From Caldilineales bacterium (GTDB lineage: Bacteria; Chloroflexota; Anaerolineae; JAAEKA01), in assembly GCA_021463315.1 (NCBI GenBank), contig JAJTXO010000197.1:1-7098 (forward strand): a stretch of DNA of 7,098 nt. Direction: 5' to 3'. A program made the translations under genes and the position numbers. How positions within the stretch are numbered: position 1 is the stretch's first letter; every line of letters starts with the position of its first letter. This document shows positions 1 through 5,597 of this stretch, piece after piece. The notes beneath the pieces were generated by a model that did not search any database, had not been told where the DNA came from, and saw only the letters and a list, made by a program, of their open reading frames with translations.

Positions 1-1
1 C

Positions 2-76
2 TGTGGCGGACGACTCATGCCTGCCTCGGCGGGACGCCTTGGGATCAGCCGATGCACATTGACCAGACTCGCATGA
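2..76 (+). CDS. Possible 3' end of an upstream gene (partial)
   Basis: The first 76 bases can hold only the last codons of a gene that begins left of the window. One frame runs without a stop from base 2 to a TGA at 74-76, which overlaps the ATG at 73 of the next gene as ATGA, a usual sign of translational coupling. Another frame is open from base 3 to a TGA at 60-62. ECF-type ATPase genes commonly follow the gene for their transmembrane T component (CbiQ/EcfT family), so that is the obvious candidate. The few residues visible cannot confirm it, and the choice of frame is uncertain. Confidence 0.25.
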   Translation, partial: CGGRLMPASAGRLGISRCTLTRLA

Positions 77-804
77 CAACAATCAACGGACAAGAACCGG
101 TCCTCCATGTCCACGACCTGACCTTCAGCTATCCCGATGGCCGGCAGGCGCTGCGCGGGGTGACCATGCACGTGGACGCGGGCGAGAAGGTGGCGCTGGT
201 CGGGCCCAACGGCGCGGGCAAGTCCACCCTGATGCTGCATTTCAACGGCATCCTCAAGGGCAGCGCCGGCCGCATTCGCGTCGATGGCATGGATGTGGTC
301 AAGGAGAATCTGGGGATCATCCGCGCCAAGGTGGGGTTGGTCTTTCAGAACCCCGACGACCAGCTCTTCTCCACCACTGTTTTCGACGACGTAGCCTTTG
401 GCCCGCTACATATGGGCTATCCTGAGGCCGAGGTGCGGCGGCGGGTGCAGCGGGCGCTGGGCCAGGTGGGTATCGCCGACTTCGCGCCGCGCATGCCGCA
501 TCATCTCAGCGTGGGCGAGCGCAAGCGGGCGGCCATCGCCACGGTGCTGGCCATGGACCCCAGCATCCTGGTGCTGGACGAGCCGACGGCCGGGCTGGAC
601 CCGCGCGGCCGGCGCAGCCTGATCACCCTGCTGCGCGAGCTGGACGCTACCATGCTGGTCAGCACCCACGACATGGCGCTGGTGGCCGAGCTCTTCGCCC
701 GCACCATCGTGTTGGACCGCGGCTTGGTGGTGGCCGACGGCCCCACGGCCCAGCTTATGGCGGATCCGCGCCTGTTGGAGGAGCATGGGCTGGAGGCCCC
801 CTGA
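73..804 (+). CDS. ECF/cobalt-nickel-type ABC transporter ATP-binding protein (CbiO/EcfA-like)
   Basis: This is an ATPase subunit that would power uptake of a metal ion (Co or Ni) or a vitamin with a membrane T component and a substrate-binding S component at the cytoplasmic membrane. All ABC motifs are present in its 243 residues: Walker A GPNGAGKST (44-52), Q-loop FQNPDDQLF (91-99, a wording typical of the CbiO/EcfA family), signature LSVGERKR (145-152), Walker B ILVLDE (165-170), D-loop TAGLD (172-176) and switch histidine in STHD (197-200). Length is slightly short of the usual 250-280. The start at 73 is preferred because its ATGA overlaps a candidate upstream stop; the in-frame ATG at 52 would add seven residues, and neither start has a clear ribosome binding site. 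The signature has Val where the canonical LSGGQ has Gly. The substrate cannot be told from this subunit alone. Confidence 0.9.
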   Translation: MTTINGQEPVLHVHDLTFSYPDGRQALRGVTMHVDAGEKVALVGPNGAGKSTLMLHFNGILKGSAGRIRVDGMDVVKENLGIIRAKVGLVFQNPDDQLFSTTVFDDVAFGPLHMGYPEAEVRRRVQRALGQVGIADFAPRMPHHLSVGERKRAAIATVLAMDPSILVLDEPTAGLDPRGRRSLITLLRELDATMLVSTHDMALVAELFARTIVLDRGLVVADGPTAQLMADPRLLEEHGLEAP

Positions 805-818
805 AAAGTTGTCGTCGT

Positions 819-847
819 TTCCGAATGCTGCCAACCTGTGTTACAAT
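819..847 (+). promoter_or_regulatory. Candidate extended -10 promoter for the CYTH gene
   Basis: The 50-base gap after the ABC gene holds TGTTACAAT at 839-847, an extended -10 (TGn plus TACAAT). A poor -35 match, TTCCGA, lies 17 bases upstream at 819-824; extended -10 promoters tolerate weak -35 boxes. Transcription would begin about 7 bases after the -10, at or next to the ATG at 855, so the message would be leaderless or nearly so. No Shine-Dalgarno sequence precedes that ATG, which agrees. Confidence 0.5.
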
Positions 848-854
848 CGCGCGC

Positions 855-1535
855 ATGGAAATCGAGGCCAAGTTCAGCCTGCCGGATCGAGCTACCTTCG
901 ACCGCCTGCTCCAGATCGAGGCGCTGGCCGGATGCGTCTTGAGCCCGGCCCGGCTCAAGCAGGTGCATGACCAGTACCTGGACACCGCCAGCGGCGCTTT
1001 TCTGCGCGGCGGCTATGCCTGCCGGGTGCGGCTGGACGGCGACGGCGGACGGCTGCTGACGCTGAAGTCGCTGTCCCCCGCGCAGGGCCTGCTGCACCAG
1101 CGCCAGGAGTTCGAGGTGAGCCTGCCCGCGCACGTCGGGCTGGACCCGGCCACGTGGCCGGCCTGCGCTGCGACCGAGCTGGCCAGCCAGCTTGGGCAGG
1201 GCCAGCCGTTGATGCTGCTGCTGGAGCTGCGCCAGGAGCGCCAGCGGCGCCTGGCGACGCTGCCCGCCGCGTCCTTCCCCGCGGTCGAGCTGAGCATCGA
1301 CAGCGTTTGCTTCGACGCCGAGGCCCGGCATGGCCTGCTGGGCGTGGAGGCCGAGCTGTTGCCGGGCGGCGACCTGGCCACCCTTCAAGCCATCGCCGCC
1401 GAGCTGCAGCAGGTGTGGGGTCTCACACCGGAGCCGATATCCAAGTTCGAGCAAGGTCTGGCCCAGATGCGGCCAGACCTTTTTGTTCTGATGCAAGACT
1501 TCCGAAGTCTCGATCAGTCTCGATCCACGAGGTAA
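855..1535 (+). CDS. CYTH domain protein (triphosphate tunnel metalloenzyme family)
   Basis: CYTH proteins are cytosolic enzymes with an eight-stranded tunnel that binds triphosphate groups through basic residues and divalent metals through acidic ones; members include inorganic triphosphatase, thiamine triphosphatase and class IV adenylate cyclase. The 226-residue product starts with the diagnostic ExExK motif (EIEAKF, residues 2-7). It then shows DQYLDT (39-44), CRVRL (56-60), LTLKS (68-72), RQEFEV (83-88), RQRRL (129-133), VELSIDSV (144-151), LGVEAEL (162-168) and SKFEQGL (196-202), so the tunnel residues look complete. ATG 855 is chosen because it opens directly on the motif; ATG 825 would add a 10-residue tail upstream of it and fall in the promoter. 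The family fold normally ends near the SKFxxGL motif. Residues 203-226 are an extra tail encoded by a hairpin, a palindrome and a 10-base tandem duplication. The exact substrate is unknown; the neighbouring CHAD gene favours inorganic polyphosphate or triphosphate. Confidence 0.9.
   Translation: MEIEAKFSLPDRATFDRLLQIEALAGCVLSPARLKQVHDQYLDTASGAFLRGGYACRVRLDGDGGRLLTLKSLSPAQGLLHQRQEFEVSLPAHVGLDPATWPACAATELASQLGQGQPLMLLLELRQERQRRLATLPAASFPAVELSIDSVCFDAEARHGLLGVEAELLPGGDLATLQAIAAELQQVWGLTPEPISKFEQGLAQMRPDLFVLMQDFRSLDQSRSTR
1453..1484 (+). terminator. Terminator-like hairpin inside the 3' end of the CYTH frame
   Basis: AAGGTCTGGCC (1453-1463) pairs perfectly with GGCCAGACCTT (1471-1481) across a 7-base loop. 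The 3' arm runs into a T tract at 1480-1484. This 11 bp GC-rich stem with a T run is the form of an intrinsic terminator on the plus strand. It lies about 50 bases before the CYTH stop and encodes residues 200-209. It could cut transcription before CHAD or act as an attenuator, with translating ribosomes preventing folding. Confidence 0.55.
1496..1510 (+). repeat. 15-base palindrome AGACTTCCGAAGTCT, copy 1 (in CYTH tail)
   Basis: The two 7-base arms AGACTTC/GAAGTCT are perfect reverse complements around one central C. The same 15-mer occurs at 2959-2973 and, on the opposite strand, at 3009-3023. This copy is in frame in the CYTH C-terminal tail, 12 bases after the terminator-like hairpin. Confidence 0.8.
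1506..1525 (+). repeat. 10-base tandem duplication AGTCTCGATC x2
   Basis: Bases 1506-1515 and 1516-1525 are identical. The first unit overlaps the right arm of the palindrome at 1496-1510. Being 10 bases long, the duplication shifts frame between units, so the two copies encode different residues in the last part of the CYTH tail. Confidence 0.75.
1529..1533 (+). promoter_or_regulatory. Ribosome binding site for the CHAD gene
   Basis: GAGGT at 1529-1533 sits 9 bases before ATG 1543 and overlaps the CYTH stop codon (TAA, 1533-1535). It supports the 1543 start and suggests coupled translation of the two genes. Confidence 0.6.
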
Positions 1536-1542
1536 GCAAGTC

Positions 1543-2577
1543 ATGGACGACCAGATCGATGTCACCGAGCCAGGAGAGGACGCGGGCCAGCCCGCGCCGA
1601 CGGCCGCGGCGCACACGTCGCCGGTGATGGCGGCCGGCATCCAACCGGACGAACCGATGGCCGAGGCGGTGCGCAAGATCATGTACCGCCAATATCAGAC
1701 GATGCTGGCCAACGAGGCCGGCTGCCGCGGCGGCAAGAGTATCGACGCGGTGCATGACATGCGGGTGGCCACGCGGCGGCTGCGGGTGGCCTTCCGGCTG
1801 TTCGGCGCCTACTACAAGCGGGGCCTGGTGCGCGATCTGGAGGCTGATCTGCGCAAGACCGGCCGCACCCTGGGAGGCGCGCGCGACCTGGATGTGTTCA
1901 ACAAGACCGCGCGTTCGTATCTGCGCAGCCTGCCCAAGGCGCAACGCGCCGAATTGGACCCGCTGCTGGCCAGTTGGAAGCGCCAGCGGCAGGTGGCTCA
2001 CCGGGAGCTGGTGGACTACTTCGACAGCGGCCGCTACGAGCGGCTGCTGGACAAGCTGGGCGATTTCCTGACCTCGCCGGGCGCTGGGGTGGCTGCGGGC
2101 AAGCAGCCGGCCGCCGCGCCGGTGCAGGTGCGACATGTGCTGGTGAGCACCGTCTGGCAGCGCTACGAGGCGGTGCGCGCCTACGAGGCTATCCTGGCTG
2201 GCGCCGCGCCGGAAACGTTGCACGCCCTGCGCATCGAGTGCAAGTATCTGCGCTACACCCTGGAGTTCTTCCAGGAGGTGCTGGATCACAGCGCGGCTGC
2301 GCTGATCCGCCAGGTGGTCGCGGTGCAGGATCATCTGGGGGAGATCCAGGATGCGGACGTGGCCACCCGTCTGTTGGCTGACTATCTGGCGAAAGCCTAC
2401 AAGGAGCAGGCCAGCGCCGGCGTGGTGGCATCGGCCGATCTGGACGGCGTGGGCCGCTATCTGGGCCATCGCCGCGAGCAGGCGCGCCAGATGACCGTGG
2501 CTTTCCCGCAACTGTGGAAGCAGATCGACAGCGTCAAGTTCCGGCGGCGGCTGGCCGTGGCCCTGGTGTCTCTGTAG
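1543..2577 (+). CDS. CHAD domain protein (polyphosphate-binding family)
   Basis: CHAD (conserved histidine alpha-helical domain) proteins are helical and bind inorganic polyphosphate through conserved His, Arg and Lys residues. The 344-residue product has a low-complexity acidic/Ala-Pro leader (residues 1-37) and then two CHAD helical repeats. The first carries VHDMRVATRRLRVAFRLF (70-87) and LGGARDLDVF (110-119). The second carries LHALRIECKYLRYTLEFF (226-243) and DHLGEIQDADVA (263-274), the internal echo expected of this fold. A Gly/Ala/Pro-rich linker (about 179-194) joins the halves. The gene starts 7 bases after the CYTH stop with its own Shine-Dalgarno. CYTH and CHAD are frequently fused in one polypeptide, so this pair is the split version and probably works together. 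ATG 1627, closer to the domain, is an alternative start. No catalytic activity can be assigned from the sequence. Confidence 0.9.
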   Translation: MDDQIDVTEPGEDAGQPAPTAAAHTSPVMAAGIQPDEPMAEAVRKIMYRQYQTMLANEAGCRGGKSIDAVHDMRVATRRLRVAFRLFGAYYKRGLVRDLEADLRKTGRTLGGARDLDVFNKTARSYLRSLPKAQRAELDPLLASWKRQRQVAHRELVDYFDSGRYERLLDKLGDFLTSPGAGVAAGKQPAAAPVQVRHVLVSTVWQRYEAVRAYEAILAGAAPETLHALRIECKYLRYTLEFFQEVLDHSAAALIRQVVAVQDHLGEIQDADVATRLLADYLAKAYKEQASAGVVASADLDGVGRYLGHRREQARQMTVAFPQLWKQIDSVKFRRRLAVALVSL

Positions 2578-2578
2578 C

Positions 2579-2619
2579 AAAAAGTCAACGACCCACGGGC
2601 GGGGGGCCGTGGGTCGTTT
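2579..2619. terminator. Bidirectional terminator hairpin between CHAD and the small basic protein gene
   Basis: AACGACCCACGG (2587-2598) and CCGTGGGTCGTT (2607-2618) form a perfect 12 bp stem around an 8-base G-rich loop. On the plus strand it follows the CHAD stop by 9 bases and ends in only TTT. On the minus strand it follows the small gene's stop and is followed, after GAC, by five T residues (A run at 2579-2583). It fits shared termination of two convergent genes, better formed for the minus direction. Confidence 0.75.
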
Positions 2620-2647
2620 GATGGTGGTGCAAGCTCTCAGACTGGGG

Positions 2648-2812
2648 CTAGGATTCAGGCACGGGGGCGGTGGGGCTGACGCGCTGGATCTTGCGGATCA
2701 CGACGGCGCGCTGGCGCACGTCGGTGGTGCGCTCCAGGCGGGAGCGCAGCTTGCGCACCTTGTCGCGGCGGTGGCGGCGTCGTTTGATCTCGCGGTCTCG
2801 TTCGCTGGTCAT
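2648..2812 (-). CDS. Small arginine-rich helical protein, 54 residues, function unknown
   Basis: The product begins MTSERDREIKRRRHRRDKVR and ends in VSPTAPVPES. It has 19 Arg/Lys against 7 Asp/Glu in 54 residues, so it is strongly basic. The first 30 residues and residues 32-45 look like two amphipathic helices, followed by a Pro-rich tail. No signal peptide, membrane segment or Cys motif is visible. It faintly recalls short basic proteins of the DUF6800 type (ERxxEIxRRRxRR...KLxxRL...IxKIxRxSP); this is from memory and unverified. Evidence that the gene is real is mainly its context: an AAGGAG site 5 bases before ATG, a near-consensus promoter and a terminator behind the stop. The likely activity is nucleic-acid or ribosome binding, inferred only from charge. 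Confidence 0.72.
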   Translation of the reverse strand: MTSERDREIKRRRHRRDKVRKLRSRLERTTDVRQRAVVIRKIQRVSPTAPVPES

Positions 2813-2817
2813 GGGGT

Positions 2818-2823
2818 CTCCTT
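2818..2823 (-). promoter_or_regulatory. Ribosome binding site AAGGAG of the small basic protein gene
   Basis: On the minus strand AAGGAG is followed by 5 bases (ACCCC) and then the ATG at 2812. This strong Shine-Dalgarno fixes the start of a gene too short to be convincing by length alone. Confidence 0.75.
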
Positions 2824-2861
2824 GGTTGCGGTCTCAATGCTGGATGAGCAGTTCTGCCGTC

Positions 2862-2885
2862 GGGCGTTCGACATCCCGAACGTCC
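2862..2885 (-). other. Stem-loop at the 5' end of the small gene's leader
   Basis: GGGCGTTCG (2862-2870) and CGAACGTCC (2877-2885) form a 9 bp stem with one mismatch and a 6-base loop. The predicted start of transcription is about 2882, so most of the hairpin would sit at the very 5' end of the message. It could protect the transcript or overlap a regulator site; no known riboswitch was recognised in the roughly 70-base leader. Confidence 0.4.
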
Positions 2886-2888
2886 GTT

Positions 2889-2917
2889 ATTGTAGCCAGG
2901 TTGCATCCGACTGTCAA
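2889..2917 (-). promoter_or_regulatory. Sigma-70-type promoter of the small basic protein gene
   Basis: Read on the minus strand, TTGACA (2912-2917) is a perfect -35 box and TACAAT (2889-2894) a five-of-six -10 box, separated by exactly 17 bases. Transcription should start near 2882, leaving a leader of about 70 bases before the ATG at 2812. The inverted-repeat element begins 11 bases upstream of the -35 box. Confidence 0.8.
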
Positions 2918-2958
2918 CACATGAGAGGCGCTCGTATCATCTTAAAAAACCGGGGGTG

Positions 2959-2973
2959 AGACTTCCGAAGTCT
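2959..2973 (+). repeat. 15-base palindrome AGACTTCCGAAGTCT, copy 2
   Basis: Identical to the copy at 1496-1510. It forms the inner end of the left arm of the 2928-3052 inverted repeat and lies 42 bases upstream of the -35 box of the small gene's promoter. Confidence 0.8.
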
Positions 2974-3008
2974 GCGCAGGTTTGTTCAAAACGGGCTCAC
3001 AGTCCATA

Positions 3009-3023
3009 AGACTTCGGAAGTCT
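3009..3023 (-). repeat. 15-base palindrome AGACTTCCGAAGTCT, copy 3
   Basis: The plus strand has a central G, so the copy matches the other two on the minus strand. The dyad extends to 17 bases (3008-3024). Its centre is 50 bases from that of copy 2. Confidence 0.8.
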
Positions 3024-3056
3024 TCCCCAATCTATTGAGATGATACAAGCGCTCGA

Positions 3057-3090
3057 ACAAAAAGAAGGAGCGGATTCAACTGCGTCCGCT
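3057..3090 (-). terminator. Candidate terminator overlapping the res stop codon
   Basis: On the minus strand AGCGGA and TCCGCT (3085-3090 and 3069-3074) form a 6 bp stem with a 10-base loop that contains the TGA stop (3076-3078). It is followed by CCTTCTTTTTG, a T-rich tract at 3058-3066. The stem is short, so this is a moderate candidate for the end of the mod-res transcript. Confidence 0.45.
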
Positions 3091-5562
3091 AGCCATCTGA
3101 TCGATGACCTGCCGCCACTGATCCTCGTAGATCACCTGGAACTGCACGCGGTGCTGTGCCATCTCCTGGCTGACTTCGTTCCATGGCCGAGGTTTGCACA
3201 GCTCGTTGCACAGCGAGAAGAGCTCTTCCTTGTAGGCTGTATCTTCGTTGCCTTTGAGGTGCAGTCCCTTGGTCTCCAGTACGTATACGCTTCTGAACTC
3301 GGACTCGGGCTTGGGGAACAGGACAAAGTCGGGGTAGACGCGTGACTTCCAGCCCTGGATGCTGTAGCCGATCTTTGCGAAGTTGCGAGCCCAGGCCAGG
3401 ACCCAATTCTGCCGATCCAGATACAGCACGACATCGCGTTCAACTTCGTTGAAGTCATCGGCGCGATAATCGAACAGCGACAATTGCGGCTGTTGACCGC
3501 GCTCATCGATCAAAGGAGGCGTGGCAGGGGCGCTGATCTTGTCTGGTACGGCGGTCTGCCGGCAACTGGACAACAAGATGAAGCGCAGCTCGTTGGCCTG
3601 GATCAGATCGTTGAAGACTTGCTTGGCCAGGGGAACTCGCTGTTGCAGCAGCTGATCCTTCAACTGCTCGATCACATACGCCAGGTCGTGGCGGATGTCG
3701 TCGTCCGAATAGCGATGACGCAGGCGCGCGAGCGCTGTCTCGGCAAATTCGTAGGCTTGCCACGGGCTGGGCGTCAGGTCGCTGATCTGGCGGGCAATGA
3801 GCACCAAATCCAAGGGCATGGCAGCAGCCGCTGTTGGCCGCAGCGCGTCAGCCAGACCCTGGAGACCCACAGCGACCCGGGCATCTTCGGTGCGCTTGGG
3901 GTTGAGCTGCAGCGTGTCGAAGTGGCTCAAGTCGACGACATCCCAGTCGATCCGGCTCAGGATGTCCATCTCGAAGCCAACCTCACGCCAATTCTGGGTG
4001 GCCTGGTCGCGCACCACGAAGCAGGGCAGATAGACATTGCCGGTGAGATGGGCGAACTGGCTGCGGATCGCGAATTCGGCCCGCGGCGCGCCGCTGTCGC
4101 TGGCCACGACACGGCCAGCCATATCTCCCAGACCTTCGGCGTCCAGGCCGGCGCGCACCGCCTGGATCACCTCGCCGGTCCTGTCGCGAAAACAGTAGAC
4201 GTAGCTCTCGTCCAGCTCGACGACGCCGGTCTTGCGCGCATACGGCTGGCGCAGCACGCGGCCCACCAACTGGGTGATGCTGGTGGACGCCTGGCGAGGA
4301 TTGGTGAGGACCGTCAGGATGTAGGCAAAGGGACAGTCCCATCCCTCTTGCAGCGCCTGCTTGGTGATGATGTAGCGAATCGGGCAGCCGGGGTCCAGCA
4401 GGTCGATCTTCTCGATCTCGTCCTTCTCGCTGCTCTTGACAGCAATCTGGTTGGGCAGCACACCGTTCCTGAGCAGGAACTCTCGCGCGTCCTCGGCGTG
4501 GATCAGGCCTGCATCGCGCTGCTTGGCTCCGGTGCGCTCGACCTGGATCAGGCAGATGGGGCGGATGTGGGGGGCGCCGGCGTTTTGCTCGTGGGTGGCG
4601 GCGATCTCCTCGAGTGTGTTGCGGTGCGCCATGCTGGCCAGCAGCGTGTCCTTCCAGTCGCTGCTGGCCTGGTTGTAGACGTTGATGTCCAGCTTGATCA
4701 TCTGGCCCGCCAGCAGGTCCTGGCCGGTGATCTTCACCAGCTTGTTGGCCTGCGCGGGGGGCGTCGCCGAAAGCTCCAGGATGAACGCAGGATTGAAGCC
4801 AAGCAGGGTGCTCTGGGCCAGCTCACCGTAGGCTTTGTGGCCCTCGTCCATGATGATGAGCGGCCGCAGCAGCCGCAAGGTGTTGCCCAGGGAGGACTTG
4901 ACCGTGGCCGCGGCGATGCCGTTGCCCTGGTCGAAGGTGTCCAGGTTGGGCGTGGCTTGCCGCAGCCGGGCATGCGCCTGGTAATCATCCTCGCGCGGGA
5001 AGAAGCTCTCGAAGCCGCCGCGATCTTTGAAGATGCGCAGCGTTTCCTTGACCTGCCGGTTGGCCGAGGGCAACATCAACAACAGCACCACCAGGTTGTC
5101 CTGCACGTCGTCGGGCGTGAAGACCGCGTGCTTTTCCAGGATCAGAGTGCGGTCGCCGCTGGCCAGGTTCAGCCGCACGCGGTAGGGATGGCCGCGGTCG
5201 CGCAGCGCAGTCAGGGTCTGGTTGTAGATCTGCGTGGTGGGCACGATCCAGAGCACGAAGCCGGTCCGCACTCCCCGGTAGTGCGTGTTGATCAGGTCGA
5301 TGGCTTCGACGGCCAGCAGGGTCTTGCCGCCGCCGGTGGGGATCTTCAGACAGACGTTCGGCACAGGATCGCCGCCGGGGGTGTGGCGGCTGTGGTACGC
5401 TTCCTTGGGCGCGACCGCTTCCCAGGCCGCCTCATCCCACTTGTGTTTGAGATCGATGCCCAGCTCGGCGATCTGGCGCGCCTTGTGGCGCTCGGCAGTG
5501 AGCGCATTCAGGTATGTGCGCAGTCGCTCGACGGTTGTCTGCTGGAACTCTTTGAGCTGCAT
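3076..5562 (-). CDS. res: Type III restriction enzyme, Res subunit (DEAD/DEAH helicase-nuclease)
   Basis: The Res subunit works with Mod, hydrolyses ATP to move or signal along DNA, and cuts DNA whose recognition sites are unmethylated. The 828-residue product has an N-terminal helical lead (MQLKEFQQTT..., typical of these subunits), Walker A PTGGGKT (75-81), DEAH-like DEGH (239-242), motif III SATP (265-268) and motif VI QLVGRVLRQPYA (431-442). The C-terminal PD-(D/E)xK nuclease shows PDFVLF (744-749) and LETKG (762-766), giving the D...ExK triad D745, E763, K765. Every key residue is present, so the enzyme looks functional. The ATG at 5562 lies 35 bases after the mod stop, with only a weak ribosome binding site (CAGG), so translation may depend on mod. 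Length is a little below the 850-1000 usual for characterised Res subunits. G+C falls towards the nuclease end. Confidence 0.92.
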   Translation of the reverse strand: MQLKEFQQTTVERLRTYLNALTAERHKARQIAELGIDLKHKWDEAAWEAVAPKEAYHSRHTPGGDPVPNVCLKIPTGGGKTLLAVEAIDLINTHYRGVRTGFVLWIVPTTQIYNQTLTALRDRGHPYRVRLNLASGDRTLILEKHAVFTPDDVQDNLVVLLLMLPSANRQVKETLRIFKDRGGFESFFPREDDYQAHARLRQATPNLDTFDQGNGIAAATVKSSLGNTLRLLRPLIIMDEGHKAYGELAQSTLLGFNPAFILELSATPPAQANKLVKITGQDLLAGQMIKLDINVYNQASSDWKDTLLASMAHRNTLEEIAATHEQNAGAPHIRPICLIQVERTGAKQRDAGLIHAEDAREFLLRNGVLPNQIAVKSSEKDEIEKIDLLDPGCPIRYIITKQALQEGWDCPFAYILTVLTNPRQASTSITQLVGRVLRQPYARKTGVVELDESYVYCFRDRTGEVIQAVRAGLDAEGLGDMAGRVVASDSGAPRAEFAIRSQFAHLTGNVYLPCFVVRDQATQNWREVGFEMDILSRIDWDVVDLSHFDTLQLNPKRTEDARVAVGLQGLADALRPTAAAAMPLDLVLIARQISDLTPSPWQAYEFAETALARLRHRYSDDDIRHDLAYVIEQLKDQLLQQRVPLAKQVFNDLIQANELRFILLSSCRQTAVPDKISAPATPPLIDERGQQPQLSLFDYRADDFNEVERDVVLYLDRQNWVLAWARNFAKIGYSIQGWKSRVYPDFVLFPKPESEFRSVYVLETKGLHLKGNEDTAYKEELFSLCNELCKPRPWNEVSQEMAQHRVQFQVIYEDQWRQVIDQMASGRS

Positions 5563-5597
5563 GGCCAGCCTGCACCTTGTCTGTTCTGGCGCTGCGC

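Larger units (their letters stand above)
2928..3052. repeat. 125 bp imperfect inverted-repeat element carrying two palindromes
   Basis: The outer ends GCGCTCGTATCATCT (2928-2942) and AGATGATACAAGCGC (3038-3052) are reverse complements with one mismatch in 15. Moving inwards, each arm has a looser 14-16 base stretch containing GGGG and then the palindrome AGACTTCCGAAGTCT (2959-2973, and 3009-3023 on the opposite strand). The centre, 2974-3008, is unpaired. The whole can fold as a hairpin with arms of about 45 bases. No open reading frame and no clear target-site duplication were seen. It may be a small non-autonomous element, two inverted copies of one repeat, or a regulatory site of the adjacent promoter. 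Confidence 0.65.

Noticed and set aside
501..1682. Minus-strand open frame of 393 codons spanning the ABC and CYTH genes
   Set aside because: It crosses two well-supported genes and their promoter gap, and its composition is shadow-like.
1423..2580. Minus-strand open frame of 385 codons opposite CHAD
   Set aside because: The CHAD frame carries both repeat motifs and a ribosome binding site. The antisense translation is Gln/Arg/His-rich with no domain.
2655..2906. Minus-strand 83-codon frame overlapping the small basic protein gene
   Set aside because: It uses a different frame, has no ribosome binding site, and would start upstream of the predicted transcription start. The 54-residue frame fits AAGGAG and the promoter.
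2609..2959. Plus-strand 116-codon frame in the middle region
   Set aside because: It starts inside the terminator stem, lacks a ribosome binding site and is antisense to the small gene and its promoter.
2928..3052. CRISPR array
   Set aside because: There are only two palindrome copies, in opposite orientation and set in longer inverted arms. There is no series of equal spacers and no cas gene.
2928..3052. Main terminator of the mod-res operon
   Set aside because: A minus-strand T run (2944-2949) exists but lies 9 bases beyond the nearer palindrome and inside the outer stem. The hairpin at 3057-3090 overlapping the res stop is a simpler candidate, though a backup role cannot be excluded.
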